DNA of 52,013 nucleotides from an uncultured Sphingomonas sp. GTDB lineage: Bacteria > Pseudomonadota > Alphaproteobacteria > Sphingomonadales > Sphingomonadaceae. Below, in pieces: positions 8,620 to 19,135 of the stretch (the stretch's first letter is position 1; each line of letters begins with the position of its first letter). The DNA lies in NCBI RefSeq assembly GCF_913776855.1, contig NZ_CAJYQD010000013.1, positions 1 to 52,013 on the forward strand, in the 5' to 3' direction. The translations under genes and the position numbers were made by a program. The notes under the pieces were generated by a model. The model searched no databases. It was not told the DNA's origin and saw only the letters and a list, made by a program, of their open reading frames with translations.

Positions 8620-9504
8620 TTACGGTTCGACCGGTGCCATCACCTCGATGATCCCGGCGGCGATCTTCGCCATCACCGGGGTCTTGGCCAGCACCTCGCC
8701 ATCGATCGAGATCGGCAGCGGCGGGTGCGTTTCGATGCGTAGTGCCTGCCCGTGGAACGTCACGGTATCCACCCGCCGCGAATCGAGCCGGAAGAACCCG
8801 GCGGCCCAGTTGCGCACCAAGCTGCGCTTGCCCTTGCCCGCCACGACCTGAACGATGATCTCGCCGCTGTCGAGCCGCGCTTCCTCGACCAGTTCGGTGC
8901 CGCCGTGGAAGCGGCCGTTCGAGATGCGGACCTCGGTCGCCATCATCCGCTTGGCATTGTCGCCCTGCCCGACGATCAGTTCGAACGGATGGAACTTCGC
9001 GAATTGCAGTGACGCCCAGGCGAGATAGCCGATCCGTCCGAACAGCTTCTTGATCCCGTGCGGTACGGTTTTCGCGATTTGCGGCGACAGGCCGATCGCG
9101 GCGCAATTCGCAAAATAGTCGCCGTCGATCATCCCCAGATCGATGCGGCGCGGCTGGCCGGTCTTCAGCACCTCGACCGCGCCGGGAATGTCGAGCGGAA
9201 TGCCGAGCGTCCGGCAGAAGCTGTTGGCCGTGCCGAGCGGCAGCACGCCCAGGATCACGTCGTGGCCGAGCAGATAGTCGACCAGGCTGCTGATCGTGCC
9301 GTCGCCTCCGCCCAGGATCACAAGGTCGGGATTTGCCTCCAGCGCACGTTTGAGCGTCGGCACCAGTTGGTCTGGATCCTCGACGGCATGGGCGTCGACC
9401 TCGAACGCGGCGCCTTTCAACGCGCTGCATGCCTGCGCAAACTGGTCCTGGCCGCTGCGCGACCGGGCGTTGACGATCATGGCGGCGGTACGGATGCGGT
9501 TCAT
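8620..9504 (-). CDS. diacylglycerol/lipid kinase family protein (YegS/DgkB-like)
   Basis: A 294-residue cytoplasmic protein with an N-terminal DAGKc domain. It begins MNRIRTAAMIVNARSRSGQ, has the nucleotide-binding VILGGGDGTISSLVDYLL (about residues 60-78) and LPLGTANSFCRTLGIP, and a C-terminal beta-sandwich domain with the DSGEI turn. The family phosphorylates diacylglycerol or related lipids with ATP, recycling membrane lipid intermediates. I chose ATG 9504; the frame is open a little further upstream but without better signals. It is divergent from hemB across 83 nt. Confidence 0.88.
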   Translation of the reverse strand: MNRIRTAAMIVNARSRSGQDQFAQACSALKGAAFEVDAHAVEDPDQLVPTLKRALEANPDLVILGGGDGTISSLVDYLLGHDVILGVLPLGTANSFCRTLGIPLDIPGAVEVLKTGQPRRIDLGMIDGDYFANCAAIGLSPQIAKTVPHGIKKLFGRIGYLAWASLQFAKFHPFELIVGQGDNAKRMMATEVRISNGRFHGGTELVEEARLDSGEIIVQVVAGKGKRSLVRNWAAGFFRLDSRRVDTVTFHGQALRIETHPPLPISIDGEVLAKTPVMAKIAAGIIEVMAPVEP

Positions 9505-9511
9505 GGGGTCG

Positions 9512-11097
<1,586 letters not shown>

Positions 11098-11101
<4 letters not shown>

Positions 11102-13293
11102 CGACACCCGACCGGACCGCCGGCTGGCCGATCCGCTGGATCTTCGTGTCGACGATCCTTGCCGGATCGTTCTTGCTGTTCCTGGTCCAGCCGATGGTCG
11201 CGCGCATGGCGCTGCCCCAGCTGGGCGGGGCACCTGCGGTGTGGAATTCGGCAATGCTTGTATATCAGGCGTTGTTGCTCGGCGGCTATGCCTATGCCCA
11301 TCTGCTGGGGAAGCTGATGCCGAAGGCGCAGGCGGCGGTGCATCTGCTGCTGCTGCTCTGCGCGGCGGTATGGTTGCCGATCGGGGTGAATTCGACCCCG
11401 ACACCGACCGGGACCGAGCCGGCGCTGTGGACACCGTGGCTGCTGACCGCATCGATCGGACCGCTGTTCTTCGCCGTGTCGGCGCAGGCGCCGCTGCTGC
11501 AGCGCTGGTTCGCGTTCATCTGTCCGGGGCGCGATCCCTATGCGCTATATGCTGCGTCGAACGTCGGCAGCTTCGCCGGGCTGCTCGCCTATCCGCTGCT
11601 GGTCGAACCGCTATTGCCGCTCCGCGCGCAAAGCTGGGGCTGGAGTATCGGTTACGCGCTGTTGTTCGTACTGGTCATCGGCTGCGGCTGGTTGTTGCCG
11701 CATCGGCGCGAACAGGCGGTGCCGCTCGACAAGGGGGAGGCGCCGGGCTGGCGGCGCGTGCTGCACTGGATCGTGCTGGCGCTGGTCCCGTCGGGGCTGA
11801 TGTTGGCGACGTCGACCTTTCTGACGACCGATATCGTGGCGGTGCCGTTGCTGTGGGTGCTGCCGCTCGGACTATATCTGCTGAGTTTCACCGTCGCATT
11901 TGCCGCGCGGCGGGGGCTGGCCGATGCGATCACCCGCTATGCGCCGATCACCATTCTGGTCTTTGGCGGAATGATGATCGGCGGGAACCACGACTTTCCG
12001 CTGTTAAGCGCATTGGCGGCGCTGCTGCTGCTGTTCGCGGTGTCGGTGACGCTGCACGCGCATATGTATGCACTGCGACCGGCGCCGGGACGGTTGACCG
12101 GATTTTACCTCGCCATGTCGGTCGGCGGCGCGCTGGGCGGTGCGTTCGCCGGGTTGGTCGCGCCGGTGCTGTTCGATTGGACCTATGAATATCCGCTGCT
12201 GATCCTGGCGGCGGGAATGCTCGCGCCGCTACCGTTCCTGCTGCCGGTGACGCAGCGAGTGTGGGGTGCGGGCGGGCTGAAGCTGCGGTTGGCGGCGATC
12301 GTCGTCATCGCAGCGGTGGTCGCGGTCGGAATGCTCAATCCCGGAGGGTTGCTGGGGGCGAAGCCTGATGCGGTCGCGTTCTTCGGGATCGTCGCGATCG
12401 GCCTGTTCGCCATCGGGGTACGCGCGCCGTTCCTCTTCGCGCTGACCGCGGCGCTGTTCCTGTTCGGCGGCTATCGCGCGATCGCGCTGTCGCTGGAGCC
12501 GGGCGCCCGAACCCGCAGCTATTTCGGCGTCTACACGATCATGCGGGGCAAAGATGTCAACGAGTTGCAGCACGGGACGACGCTGCATGGCATCCAGCTG
12601 ACCGGTACGCCGAAGCGGGAGCGGACGCCGACGACCTATTACGTCCCGAACTCGGGCGTGGGGCAGGCGCTGCGCGCCGTGCCGTCGCTCTACGGCCCGG
12701 CCGCCCGTATCGGCATCGTCGGTCTGGGGACCGGGACGCTCGCCTGCTATGCCAAGCCGGGACAGCATTGGCGTTTCTACGAGATCGATCCGGTCGTCGT
12801 GCGCATCGCGCGGGATTCGGGTGCCTTTACCTTCCTGCGGCGCTGTGCCCCGGATGCGCAGATCGCGGTCGGCGATGCGCGGCTGACCCTGTCGGAGGAA
12901 CCGGCGGGCAGCCTCGACCTGTTGGCGCTCGATGCCTTTTCGTCGGACGCGGTGCCGATGCACCTGATGACGCGAGAGGCGTTCGCCACCTATGGCCGGG
13001 TGCTGGGACGGCGCGGGCTGCTGCTGGTGCATGTGTCCAACCGCTATCTCGACCTCGGGCCGGTCGTCGCGCGAACGGCAAGCGGGTGGATGGCGGCACA
13101 GCTCGCCTATCAGCCGAAGACGGAGGACCCGGCGGAAACGGGGTCGCTGTGGATCGCGCTGACCCGCGATCCGGAGGTGCTGGGCGGATTGCTGGAATCG
13201 GGTGGGCATTGGGAACCGCTGCCGATCACCGACACCGCCCCCTGGACCGACGACTATGCGTCGATCCTGCCGGTACTGCGTGCGCTGCAATAG
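11098..13293 (+). CDS. membrane protein fused to a spermidine-synthase-like domain
   Basis: A 731-residue protein. The first ~450 residues hold about a dozen hydrophobic segments, starting IFVSTILAGSFLLFLVQPMV. The C-terminal ~220 residues form an aminopropyltransferase/methyltransferase-like Rossmann domain with IGIVGLGTGTLACYAKPG, HWRFYEIDPVVVRIA, VGDARLTL and LLALDAFSSDAVP. The architecture matches proteins annotated as fused MFS/spermidine synthase, whose reaction is not established. I use GTG 11098, overlapping the acetyltransferase stop (GTGA); a TTG at 11083 is a weaker alternative. Polyamine synthesis should not be assumed. It ends 3 nt from the stop of a leftward gene. Confidence 0.8.
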
Positions 13294-13296
13294 CGA

Positions 13297-13791
13297 CTAT
13301 TTCAGCTGCGCCCCTAGTGTCGCGATGGTGGTGCGCTGGTCGGCTGCGTCGGCATTTGCCCTGGCCAGTGCTGCATCGAGCGCGGGGTAGGGCGGCGCGC
13401 CGGCCGCCGCCCGGTCGATCGCCAACCGTTCGAGTTCGGCCAGCGGCACGTCGATCGCGGTGCGCGCGACATCCAGCTCGGCCAGCGCCACCTGGCTCCC
13501 CAGCCAGCGTTCGCTCCCCTCGCTGCTGCCCTTCGCTGCGGCGACGGGCTTGCGCACCCGTTCGGCAGCAGCATCGAACGCGGCCTTCGCGCCGGCCACA
13601 TCCCGACCAAGGGTTACGATCCTCGTGTCGAGCGCGGGATCGGGCGTTGCCACCGGCACTGGGCGTACCGGTTCGGCCAGGCTGATCTTTTCGATCGGGC
13701 GCGGCAGCAGCGACGGGTAATCGCCTGCCGGCGCGGCACAGGCCGACAACAGGGCAGCGGGCAGGACGAACGGGATCGCGGAGCGGGTCAT
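13297..13791 (-). CDS. small uncharacterised lipoprotein
   Basis: A 164-residue protein with a short lipoprotein signal peptide (MTRSAIPFVLPAALLSAC, lipobox LSAC, Cys18). The mature part is Ala/Arg/Val-rich and mostly alpha-helical in character, with VTLGRDVAGAKAAFDAAAERV and a predicted coiled-coil-like C-terminal half. I do not recognise the family. ATG 13791 is preferred because it gives an immediate signal peptide; the frame upstream overlaps the tRNA-Arg region and is not a gene. Tail-to-tail with the spermidine-synthase-like gene. Confidence 0.7.
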   Translation of the reverse strand: MTRSAIPFVLPAALLSACAAPAGDYPSLLPRPIEKISLAEPVRPVPVATPDPALDTRIVTLGRDVAGAKAAFDAAAERVRKPVAAAKGSSEGSERWLGSQVALAELDVARTAIDVPLAELERLAIDRAAAGAPPYPALDAALARANADAADQRTTIATLGAQLK

Positions 13792-13874
13792 GGCCCACCG
13801 ATAGCCATGCAAAAAAGTTGGCACAACGGGGTTGCCAGCCGGGAAGGTGCCCTGTAGCAGGCGGCCTCCACCGG

Positions 13875-13951
13875 GCACCCGTAGCTCAGCTGGATAGAGC
13901 ATCAGACTACGAATCTGAGGGTCGGACGTTCGAATCGTTCCGGGTGCGCCA
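13875..13951 (+). tRNA. tRNA-Arg (anticodon ACG), copy 1
   Basis: Acceptor GCACCCG (13875-13881) pairs with CGGGTGC (13941-13947), with T8-A9. The anticodon stem TCAGA/TCTGA holds loop CTACGAA (ACG, read as ICG). Discriminator G is followed by encoded CCA. Confidence 0.96.
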
Positions 13952-13954
13952 TGG

Positions 13955-13996
13955 AAAGCCCCGCCAGGTCCATCGACTTGGCGGGGCTTTCTTTGT
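13955..13996 (+). terminator. terminator of tRNA-Arg copy 1
   Basis: AAAGCCCCGCCA (13955-13966) pairs with TGGCGGGGCTTT (13979-13990), followed by CTTTG. Confidence 0.8.
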
Positions 13997-14088
13997 CTGG
14001 TGAAGGGCATGTCGGGTCGGCTCGAAATTTCCCTGCCGAAACGGCTTGCCAGACGGACAAAGCCTCTCTAACAGGCGGCCTCCACCGG

Positions 14089-14165
14089 GCACCCGTAGCT
14101 CAGCTGGATAGAGCATCAGACTACGAATCTGAGGGTCGGACGTTCGAATCGTTCCGGGTGCGCCA
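14089..14165 (+). tRNA. tRNA-Arg (anticodon ACG), copy 2
   Basis: Identical to copy 1 over the full 77 nt, including the encoded CCA at 14163-14165. Confidence 0.96.
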
Positions 14166-14168
14166 TGG

Positions 14169-14210
14169 AAAACCCCGCCAGGTCCGCTGACTTGGCGGGG
14201 TTTTCTTTGT
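14169..14210 (+). terminator. terminator of tRNA-Arg copy 2
   Basis: Stem AAAACCCCGCCA/TGGCGGGGTTTT followed by CTTTG. Relative to copy 1 one stem position changed on both arms (G-C to A-T), so the hairpin is preserved. Confidence 0.8.
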
Positions 14211-14226
14211 CCGCGCCGTCCTGCGC

Positions 14227-15870
14227 CTATCGTTGCCGATAGGCATAGGGACCGACGATGGTACCGGTGAACCCGCCGGCCATCCGCGTGCTGAGGAAGC
14301 GGATGTCGACATCCTTCGCCAGCGTCCGACGATTTCCACCGATCGCATAATCGACGGCCATCGTGCCACGATCCGCGCGCAGCGTCAGCGTGACCGGCAT
14401 GTTGCCACTCAGCGGGGCGCTGGCGACCAGTTGCTCGGCGCCCTTGGCACGGGTGTAGAGCGCGACGACCTGCTTGCCGCCGATCCGGGTCACCCCGAAG
14501 AACAGATAGCTTTCATCGCTCTGCATCGCGGCCAGTCCGGCGCGATCGCCGTCCTTGTACGGGGTGAAGCGCACGGTCGTCGCCATCGACGCGATATGGT
14601 GCTGTTGCCGCCGCCCGACGAAACCCGGCACGCCATTCTGGTCGCCGATTGCCGCTCCGCCATCGATCAGCAGCTCGCCCTTCGCCAGCCGATAGACCGG
14701 GGCCTTCGGGGTGCGCACGCCGATCCATTGCATCGCGAGCTTCGAGCCGTCGAATTCGTCGACATAGGCGAAATCGCCGCTGATCGGCAGTTTGGGGGCG
14801 GGTTGGCGTGGCAGTTTGGGCCGATCGGCGACGAACGGCACCCGCTGTCCGGCCGGCAGGATCGTCGGCCAGCCATCCTTCCACGTCACGGGCAACAGGA
14901 ACGTCTCCCGCCCGATATTGTAATAATCGTCGCCATAGGGCCGTACAGCGAGGAAGGTCGCCCACCAGTCGCCATTCTGCGTCTGGACCAGTTCGGCATG
15001 ACCCGCCGCCGATACGGGATCGGCGCGGTCGTTCGGCAGGTCGCGCTGGGTCAGGATCGGGTTGCCGCTCCACGGCACGAACGGTCCGCGCAGTGCCTTC
15101 GACCGGAACACCACCTGCGAATGGTTGACGCTGGTACCCCCTTCGGCGGCGGTCAAATAATACCAAGCATCCTTACGGAAGATATGCGGTCCCTCGATCC
15201 ACACCGGTTTCCTGGTGATGTCGACGCCACCGTTGATGAGCTGGGTCGATTCGCCGACCATCTTGCCTGCGCGCCAGTCGTATTCCTGCACCCAGATCGC
15301 ACGGTGCCCGTCGTAGCGCGGGGTTTCGTTCGGCGCGCGGTTGTTGACGATATAGGCCTTGTCGCCTTCCCAATAGATCGACGGATCGATCCCCTCGAAC
15401 GGCAACCAGATCGGGTTCGACCAGGGGCCTTTCGGGTCCTTTGCGGTGATGACGAAGTTCCCACGACACTGGACGCACGTATTGACGATATAGAAGGTGC
15501 CGTCATGAAAGCTCATGTCGGGCGCGAAGACCGCCTCCGACACCCGCCGCCCGCTGAAGTCCAGCTGTTCCGGCCGGTCGATTGCATTCGCGATCTGGGT
15601 CCAGTTCACCAGATCGCGCGAATGAAAGATCGGCAGCCCCGGATAATGGGCGAAGGACGACAGGACGAGATAGTAGTCCTGCCCCACGCGAATGACCGAC
15701 GGATCGGGATAATAGCCCGACAGGATCGGATTTCGATACTGGTCGGGGCCGTGCGTCGTCCGCTCGACGCTGCGGCCGTCATAGGTAAAGCGGCTGAACC
15801 GCGCCGGTTCGGCCGACGCCGCCCCCACGCTGGCGGTCAGGAGCAGGCCGGTCATCAGGGTACGCAGCAT
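14227..15870 (-). CDS. glycoside hydrolase family 43 enzyme (beta-xylosidase/arabinofuranosidase type)
   Basis: A 547-residue exported enzyme with Sec signal MLRTLMTGLLLTASVGAASA. The five-bladed propeller catalytic triad is visible: base Asp in GYYPDPSVIRV (about residue 56), pKa-modulating Asp in GIDPSIYWEGD (about residue 170), and acid Glu in WIEGPHIFRKD (about residue 227). A C-terminal ~200-residue beta-sandwich (from about residue 370, YVDEFDGSKLAMQW) resembles the accessory concanavalin-like domain of GH43 xylosidases. It removes xylose or arabinose from hemicellulose side chains in the periplasm. It is the last gene of the three-gene leftward glycosidase operon, 33 nt after the GH27 gene. 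Confidence 0.92.
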   Translation of the reverse strand: MLRTLMTGLLLTASVGAASAEPARFSRFTYDGRSVERTTHGPDQYRNPILSGYYPDPSVIRVGQDYYLVLSSFAHYPGLPIFHSRDLVNWTQIANAIDRPEQLDFSGRRVSEAVFAPDMSFHDGTFYIVNTCVQCRGNFVITAKDPKGPWSNPIWLPFEGIDPSIYWEGDKAYIVNNRAPNETPRYDGHRAIWVQEYDWRAGKMVGESTQLINGGVDITRKPVWIEGPHIFRKDAWYYLTAAEGGTSVNHSQVVFRSKALRGPFVPWSGNPILTQRDLPNDRADPVSAAGHAELVQTQNGDWWATFLAVRPYGDDYYNIGRETFLLPVTWKDGWPTILPAGQRVPFVADRPKLPRQPAPKLPISGDFAYVDEFDGSKLAMQWIGVRTPKAPVYRLAKGELLIDGGAAIGDQNGVPGFVGRRQQHHIASMATTVRFTPYKDGDRAGLAAMQSDESYLFFGVTRIGGKQVVALYTRAKGAEQLVASAPLSGNMPVTLTLRADRGTMAVDYAIGGNRRTLAKDVDIRFLSTRMAGGFTGTIVGPYAYRQR

Positions 15871-15903
15871 CGGCGGATCTTTCGGTTGGAAGGGGGGAGG
15901 AGA

Positions 15904-17256
15904 TTAGGCAGCCGGCCCGTCGAGCCGGAACAGCGCGGCTCCATGCGGCGGCACATCGGCCTCGACCCGGCCGTTCACGGTCCCGACGTCGCGGCGTGCC
16001 CACAGGTCGCGCACCCGGACGGGCCCGCGCAGTTTCAGCCAGCGGAGGTCGACGCCGGGCCGCGACGGCTTGTCGCCCGGATTGAACAGCGCGAGATAGG
16101 TCGACCCAGTCGGGCTGCGCGCGGTCCATGCCCGCATCCCGTCCTGAACGTGCAACGGGCGATTGGCCGAACTGGCCTGGTTGACCGCGATCACCTCCGG
16201 ATTGGTCAGCAGGTCGAGCGTCGCCGCATCGAGGTGGCGCAAGTCGCCGCCCATGATGAGCGGCGACCGGGCAATCGACCACAGCGTCATTACGGTACGC
16301 TGCTCGGCGGGCGTGAACTTGGTATCGCGCTGGCCCAGCGCCAGCCGGCCGAGCGGGAGCATGTCGGCATCGGGCCATCCGCCGGGGCCGGCGAAACGCT
16401 GCCAGTTCTCCAGCCGGACGAACTGCGCATCGAGCAGCGGCCATTCGTCCCAGAAATCGTCGCTGATCCGCCACATCTGCGCATGTGCCCGCACATGGTC
16501 GGCGCTGGAGAGTGGGGTTTCGCCCGGTGACAGGCTTAGCAGAATCGGCCGGCCGGAACGGGCGATCGCCTTGCTCGCGGCCTCGATCTCCGGCGCGTGC
16601 GCGTCATAGGGACGGCTCATGTCGTCCATCTTGACCAGATCGACGCCCCAATCGGCATATTGCGCGAACACACTGTCGTAATAGGCCTGCGCCGCGGGGT
16701 GGCGCATGTCGACGCCGTACATGTCGCTGTTCCATGAACAGATGCTGGTCCGGTCGGCAATGTCCTGCGCATGATAGCGGGTGCCGAGAATGGGCAGGTT
16801 ACGGCGCACCGCCTCCCGCGGGATGCCGCGCATCAGGTGGATACCGAATTGCAGGCCCATCGCATGAACCCGGTCGGCGATGGCGCGAAAGCCCTTGCCC
16901 CCGGCGGCGGAGGGAAACCGATTCGGATCGGGCTGCAGCCGGCCATGATCGTCCAGCACCGGAATGGCATCGGCGCGATAGGTATAGCCGGTGGCGCCGG
17001 GTTCATACCACTGGATGTCGATGGTGAGGATCGAATAGCCCGCCGGCAGCAACCGGTCGCGCAGGATGGTCGCCGTCTCCAGCGCCTGCGCTTCGGTAAT
17101 CGTCGTGGCGAAGCTGTTCCAGCTGTTCCAGCCCATTGGCGGTGTCTGGGCGAGGCTTTGCTTGATTCGTGGCGCTGCGGTTGCGGCTGCGCCGGCGACG
17201 ACCGGAGCGATTGCAGCCCCGGCAATCAGTCTGCGGCGGGTAATGTCTGCGGTCAC
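15904..17256 (-). CDS. glycoside hydrolase family 27 (alpha-galactosidase / beta-L-arabinopyranosidase type)
   Basis: A 450-residue protein with a Tat-like leader (TRRRLIAGAAIAP then AAATAAP). The GH27 TIM barrel starts TPPMGWNSWNSFATTITE. The nucleophile Asp lies in VDLVKMDDMSRPY (about residue 210) and the acid/base Asp in RISDDFWDEW (about residue 265). The C-terminal beta domain begins near PLHVQDGMRAW. Family members release terminal alpha-galactose, and some beta-L-arabinopyranose. Given two GH43 partners, the substrate is probably substituted xylan or arabinogalactan. The GTG start at 17256 lies 1 nt after the upstream GH43 stop, implying translational coupling. Confidence 0.9.
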   Translation of the reverse strand: MTADITRRRLIAGAAIAPVVAGAAATAAPRIKQSLAQTPPMGWNSWNSFATTITEAQALETATILRDRLLPAGYSILTIDIQWYEPGATGYTYRADAIPVLDDHGRLQPDPNRFPSAAGGKGFRAIADRVHAMGLQFGIHLMRGIPREAVRRNLPILGTRYHAQDIADRTSICSWNSDMYGVDMRHPAAQAYYDSVFAQYADWGVDLVKMDDMSRPYDAHAPEIEAASKAIARSGRPILLSLSPGETPLSSADHVRAHAQMWRISDDFWDEWPLLDAQFVRLENWQRFAGPGGWPDADMLPLGRLALGQRDTKFTPAEQRTVMTLWSIARSPLIMGGDLRHLDAATLDLLTNPEVIAVNQASSANRPLHVQDGMRAWTARSPTGSTYLALFNPGDKPSRPGVDLRWLKLRGPVRVRDLWARRDVGTVNGRVEADVPPHGAALFRLDGPAA

Positions 17257-17257
17257 G

Positions 17258-18841
17258 TCATTTGCTCCATGGGGTGTCGACAGGTGGCGCGCGTAGCGTA
17301 AAGCTGTCCACGTCGAGATAGCCGTTGCCGGGACGGGGATTGTAGCAGGACAGCGCCATCTGCTCGCCCTGGAACGTGCCGGTGCGCCATGCGAAGGCGA
17401 GGGGGAAGTCACCGCCGGCCGCCTGCCAGCGTACCCCGTCGCCGCTGTACGACAATCGACCGCGATCGGTGGTGAAGTCGAGGTCGAGCGCGATCCACAG
17501 CGCCCCACCGGCAAAGGGCGTCGCCGGCATCCGGTGGTCGGTCACCGGCCCGGTATCGGTGCTTTCGAGGACATCCATCGTCAGGCTGGCTGCCCCCTTG
17601 TCGTTGCGGGTGACGGCCAGCGTCGCGCTATATTGCCCGAACGTGCCAAAGCCGCAGCGGTCGCCCCGACCGACGTGGCGAATATCGAGCTTCACCTCTG
17701 CCCGGCTGCGCGGCCCCTGTGCCTTTTGCGTCAGCGTGTTGCGCGCCCGCCAAAGTGTTTCGGCCCGTGTCGGGTGCAATCGGAGGAAACCCGGTCGCGC
17801 CGACAACGACCAGCGGCGATCGTCCGGGTTGTGGTTCCACTGCCACTGTCCTCCCAGCTGCGGCGAGGAGAAATCATCGGACGTTGCCGGTTCGGCGAAG
17901 GGGAAGCCGACGACCGGCTTCGTTGCTCGCGCCGGCACGCGGCCGGGGGCATCCGGGGTGCCCCAGACCGGCCAGTCGTCCTGCCAGAAGATCGGACTGA
18001 GGTTGGTGGTCCGCCCGATCGCACCGGCATCGAGCATTACGAACCCGACCCATTTGCCATCGGCGGTATCCACCAGTGCCCCCTGATGCCCACCGCTGCG
18101 ATCGTCGATCTGCGGCCGGGTCTCCCATGGTCCGTACAGGCTGCGCGCGCGCGATACCGTCAGGCCGAGCCGGCGCGGGATCGCATTGAACAGATAATAG
18201 AAACCGCCACGCCGGACGATCTTCGATCCTTCCGCCCCCGCGATGTAATGTACCTTGCGATCGTCGACGACCCGGCGAAAATCACGGTCCAGCTTCAGCA
18301 GGCGGATCGTACCATCGGACCCGATCGACGTCGCGATATAGCCGGTGCCGTCGCCCTCGATGAACAGGCCGGGGTCGAACGCCGCCCGGTCCAGCTCGTT
18401 CATCGTCCACGGCCCTTGGGGATCGCGCGCGCGATAGATGCGCGTATTCTGCCCGACCGGGGTCACGACGATGTAGAATGTCCCGGCATGATGACGCAGG
18501 CTGGCCGCGAACAGGCCGCGGCGATATGCATCCTGGCCCGCATCCAGCCGGTATTCGGGCCGGTCGTCGAGACGCGGCACAACGTGACTGAGAATCCGCC
18601 AGTTCACCAGATCCTGCGACTTGAGCAATGTCAGCCCCGGCGCATTGGCAAAGGTCGTCGTGACGAAATAATAATCGCTGCCGACGCGGATGATGTCGGG
18701 ATCGGGATAGTCGGCGAACAGCACAGGGTTGCGGTAGCTGCCATCGCCCTGGTCCGATCGCCACACCTGTGCCGACGCTGCGCTGCCGCCCAGCAGCGCC
18801 AGCACGAGAATGGCCGCGCCCCCTGTCGTCGATCCCCGCAT
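17258..18841 (-). CDS. glycoside hydrolase family 43 enzyme with C-terminal beta-sandwich
   Basis: A 527-residue exported protein with Sec signal peptide MRGSTTGGAAILVLALLGGS, cleaved near SASAQ. GH43 residues: base Asp in ADYPDPDIIRVG (about residue 44), modulator Asp in AAFDPGLFIEGD (about residue 155), and general acid Glu in GAEGSKIVRRGGFYYL (about residue 205). The C-terminal domain (from about residue 335, PATSDDFSSPQLGGQWQW) resembles the DUF1349/GH43_C2 beta-sandwich of beta-xylosidases. First gene of the operon; RBS AGGAG lies 6 nt before ATG 18841, so longer starts are unlikely. Divergent from the GntR regulator across 294 nt. Confidence 0.92.
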   Translation of the reverse strand: MRGSTTGGAAILVLALLGGSAASAQVWRSDQGDGSYRNPVLFADYPDPDIIRVGSDYYFVTTTFANAPGLTLLKSQDLVNWRILSHVVPRLDDRPEYRLDAGQDAYRRGLFAASLRHHAGTFYIVVTPVGQNTRIYRARDPQGPWTMNELDRAAFDPGLFIEGDGTGYIATSIGSDGTIRLLKLDRDFRRVVDDRKVHYIAGAEGSKIVRRGGFYYLFNAIPRRLGLTVSRARSLYGPWETRPQIDDRSGGHQGALVDTADGKWVGFVMLDAGAIGRTTNLSPIFWQDDWPVWGTPDAPGRVPARATKPVVGFPFAEPATSDDFSSPQLGGQWQWNHNPDDRRWSLSARPGFLRLHPTRAETLWRARNTLTQKAQGPRSRAEVKLDIRHVGRGDRCGFGTFGQYSATLAVTRNDKGAASLTMDVLESTDTGPVTDHRMPATPFAGGALWIALDLDFTTDRGRLSYSGDGVRWQAAGGDFPLAFAWRTGTFQGEQMALSCYNPRPGNGYLDVDSFTLRAPPVDTPWSK

Positions 18842-18882
18842 CTTGTCTCCTGACGGCGGTATCTGACGCCCGCTATTAGTCT

Positions 18883-18910
18883 GGGTATTGGCTGGGCGAA
18901 GGGTGGTCAA
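18883..18910 (-). promoter_or_regulatory. possible promoter of the GH43-GH27-GH43 operon
   Basis: On the minus strand, TTGACC (18905-18910) and ATACCC (18883-18888) are 16 nt apart, leaving about 35 nt of leader to ATG 18841. The -10 is weak. Confidence 0.3.
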
Positions 18911-18918
18911 CGCCCTTT

Positions 18919-18932
18919 TCGCAGCGCTGCGA
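18919..18932. promoter_or_regulatory. 14-bp perfect palindrome, candidate LacI-type operator
   Basis: TCGCAGCGCTGCGA is a perfect palindrome centred on AGCGCT. It lies just upstream of the proposed glycosidase-operon -35. The core is shared with the site at 19975-19988, which resembles the xylan box of Xanthomonas. Confidence 0.4.
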
Positions 18933-19063
18933 CGGATGCGCTTGCCGGATCGCGGAAAGCCGGCTGTTCTACCCAGTATTTTGATTTGCACAGCACGGTT
19001 TGACGGCAGGCTCTTGCGTGCCTAGCGTATTCGATGAAGCGGTCTCATGGTCGCGCCGGCGAA

Positions 19064-19078
19064 ATTAGTTATACAAAT
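19064..19078. promoter_or_regulatory. candidate FadR-subfamily GntR operator
   Basis: ATTAGTTATACAAAT contains TAGTTATACAA (19066-19076), a full match to the FadR-subfamily consensus TNGTNNNACNA, flanked by ATT/AAT. It lies 57 nt before the FadR-type regulator's start, in the region shared with the glycosidase operon. Confidence 0.55.
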
Positions 19079-19135
19079 CGGAAGCGGCAGACCGCTGCCC
19101 GGTAGGTATTCGATGCCAAAGATGAAGGAAACGGC

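Larger units (their letters stand above)
13858..13996 (+). repeat. tandem duplication unit, copy 1 (tRNA-Arg plus terminator)
   Basis: 139 nt, from CAGGCGGCCTCCACCGG through tRNA-Arg and its terminator, recur at 14072-14210 exactly 214 nt downstream. tRNA bodies are identical; differences fall in the terminator arms and loop, with stem pairing kept. Confidence 0.9.
14072..14210 (+). repeat. tandem duplication unit, copy 2
   Basis: Second copy of the 13858-13996 unit at a 214-nt offset. The intervening ~75 nt is not shared, so this is a spaced duplication. Confidence 0.9.

Noticed and set aside
13818..14190. Forward open frames over the tRNA-Arg copies
   Set aside because: The translated product is the tRNA read as protein (PVAQLDRASDYES pattern); no independent gene evidence.
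13858..14210. Integrative element between tRNA copies (att-site scar)
   Set aside because: The interval between copies is ~75 nt with no integrase or cargo, and the copies share both flanks and terminators.
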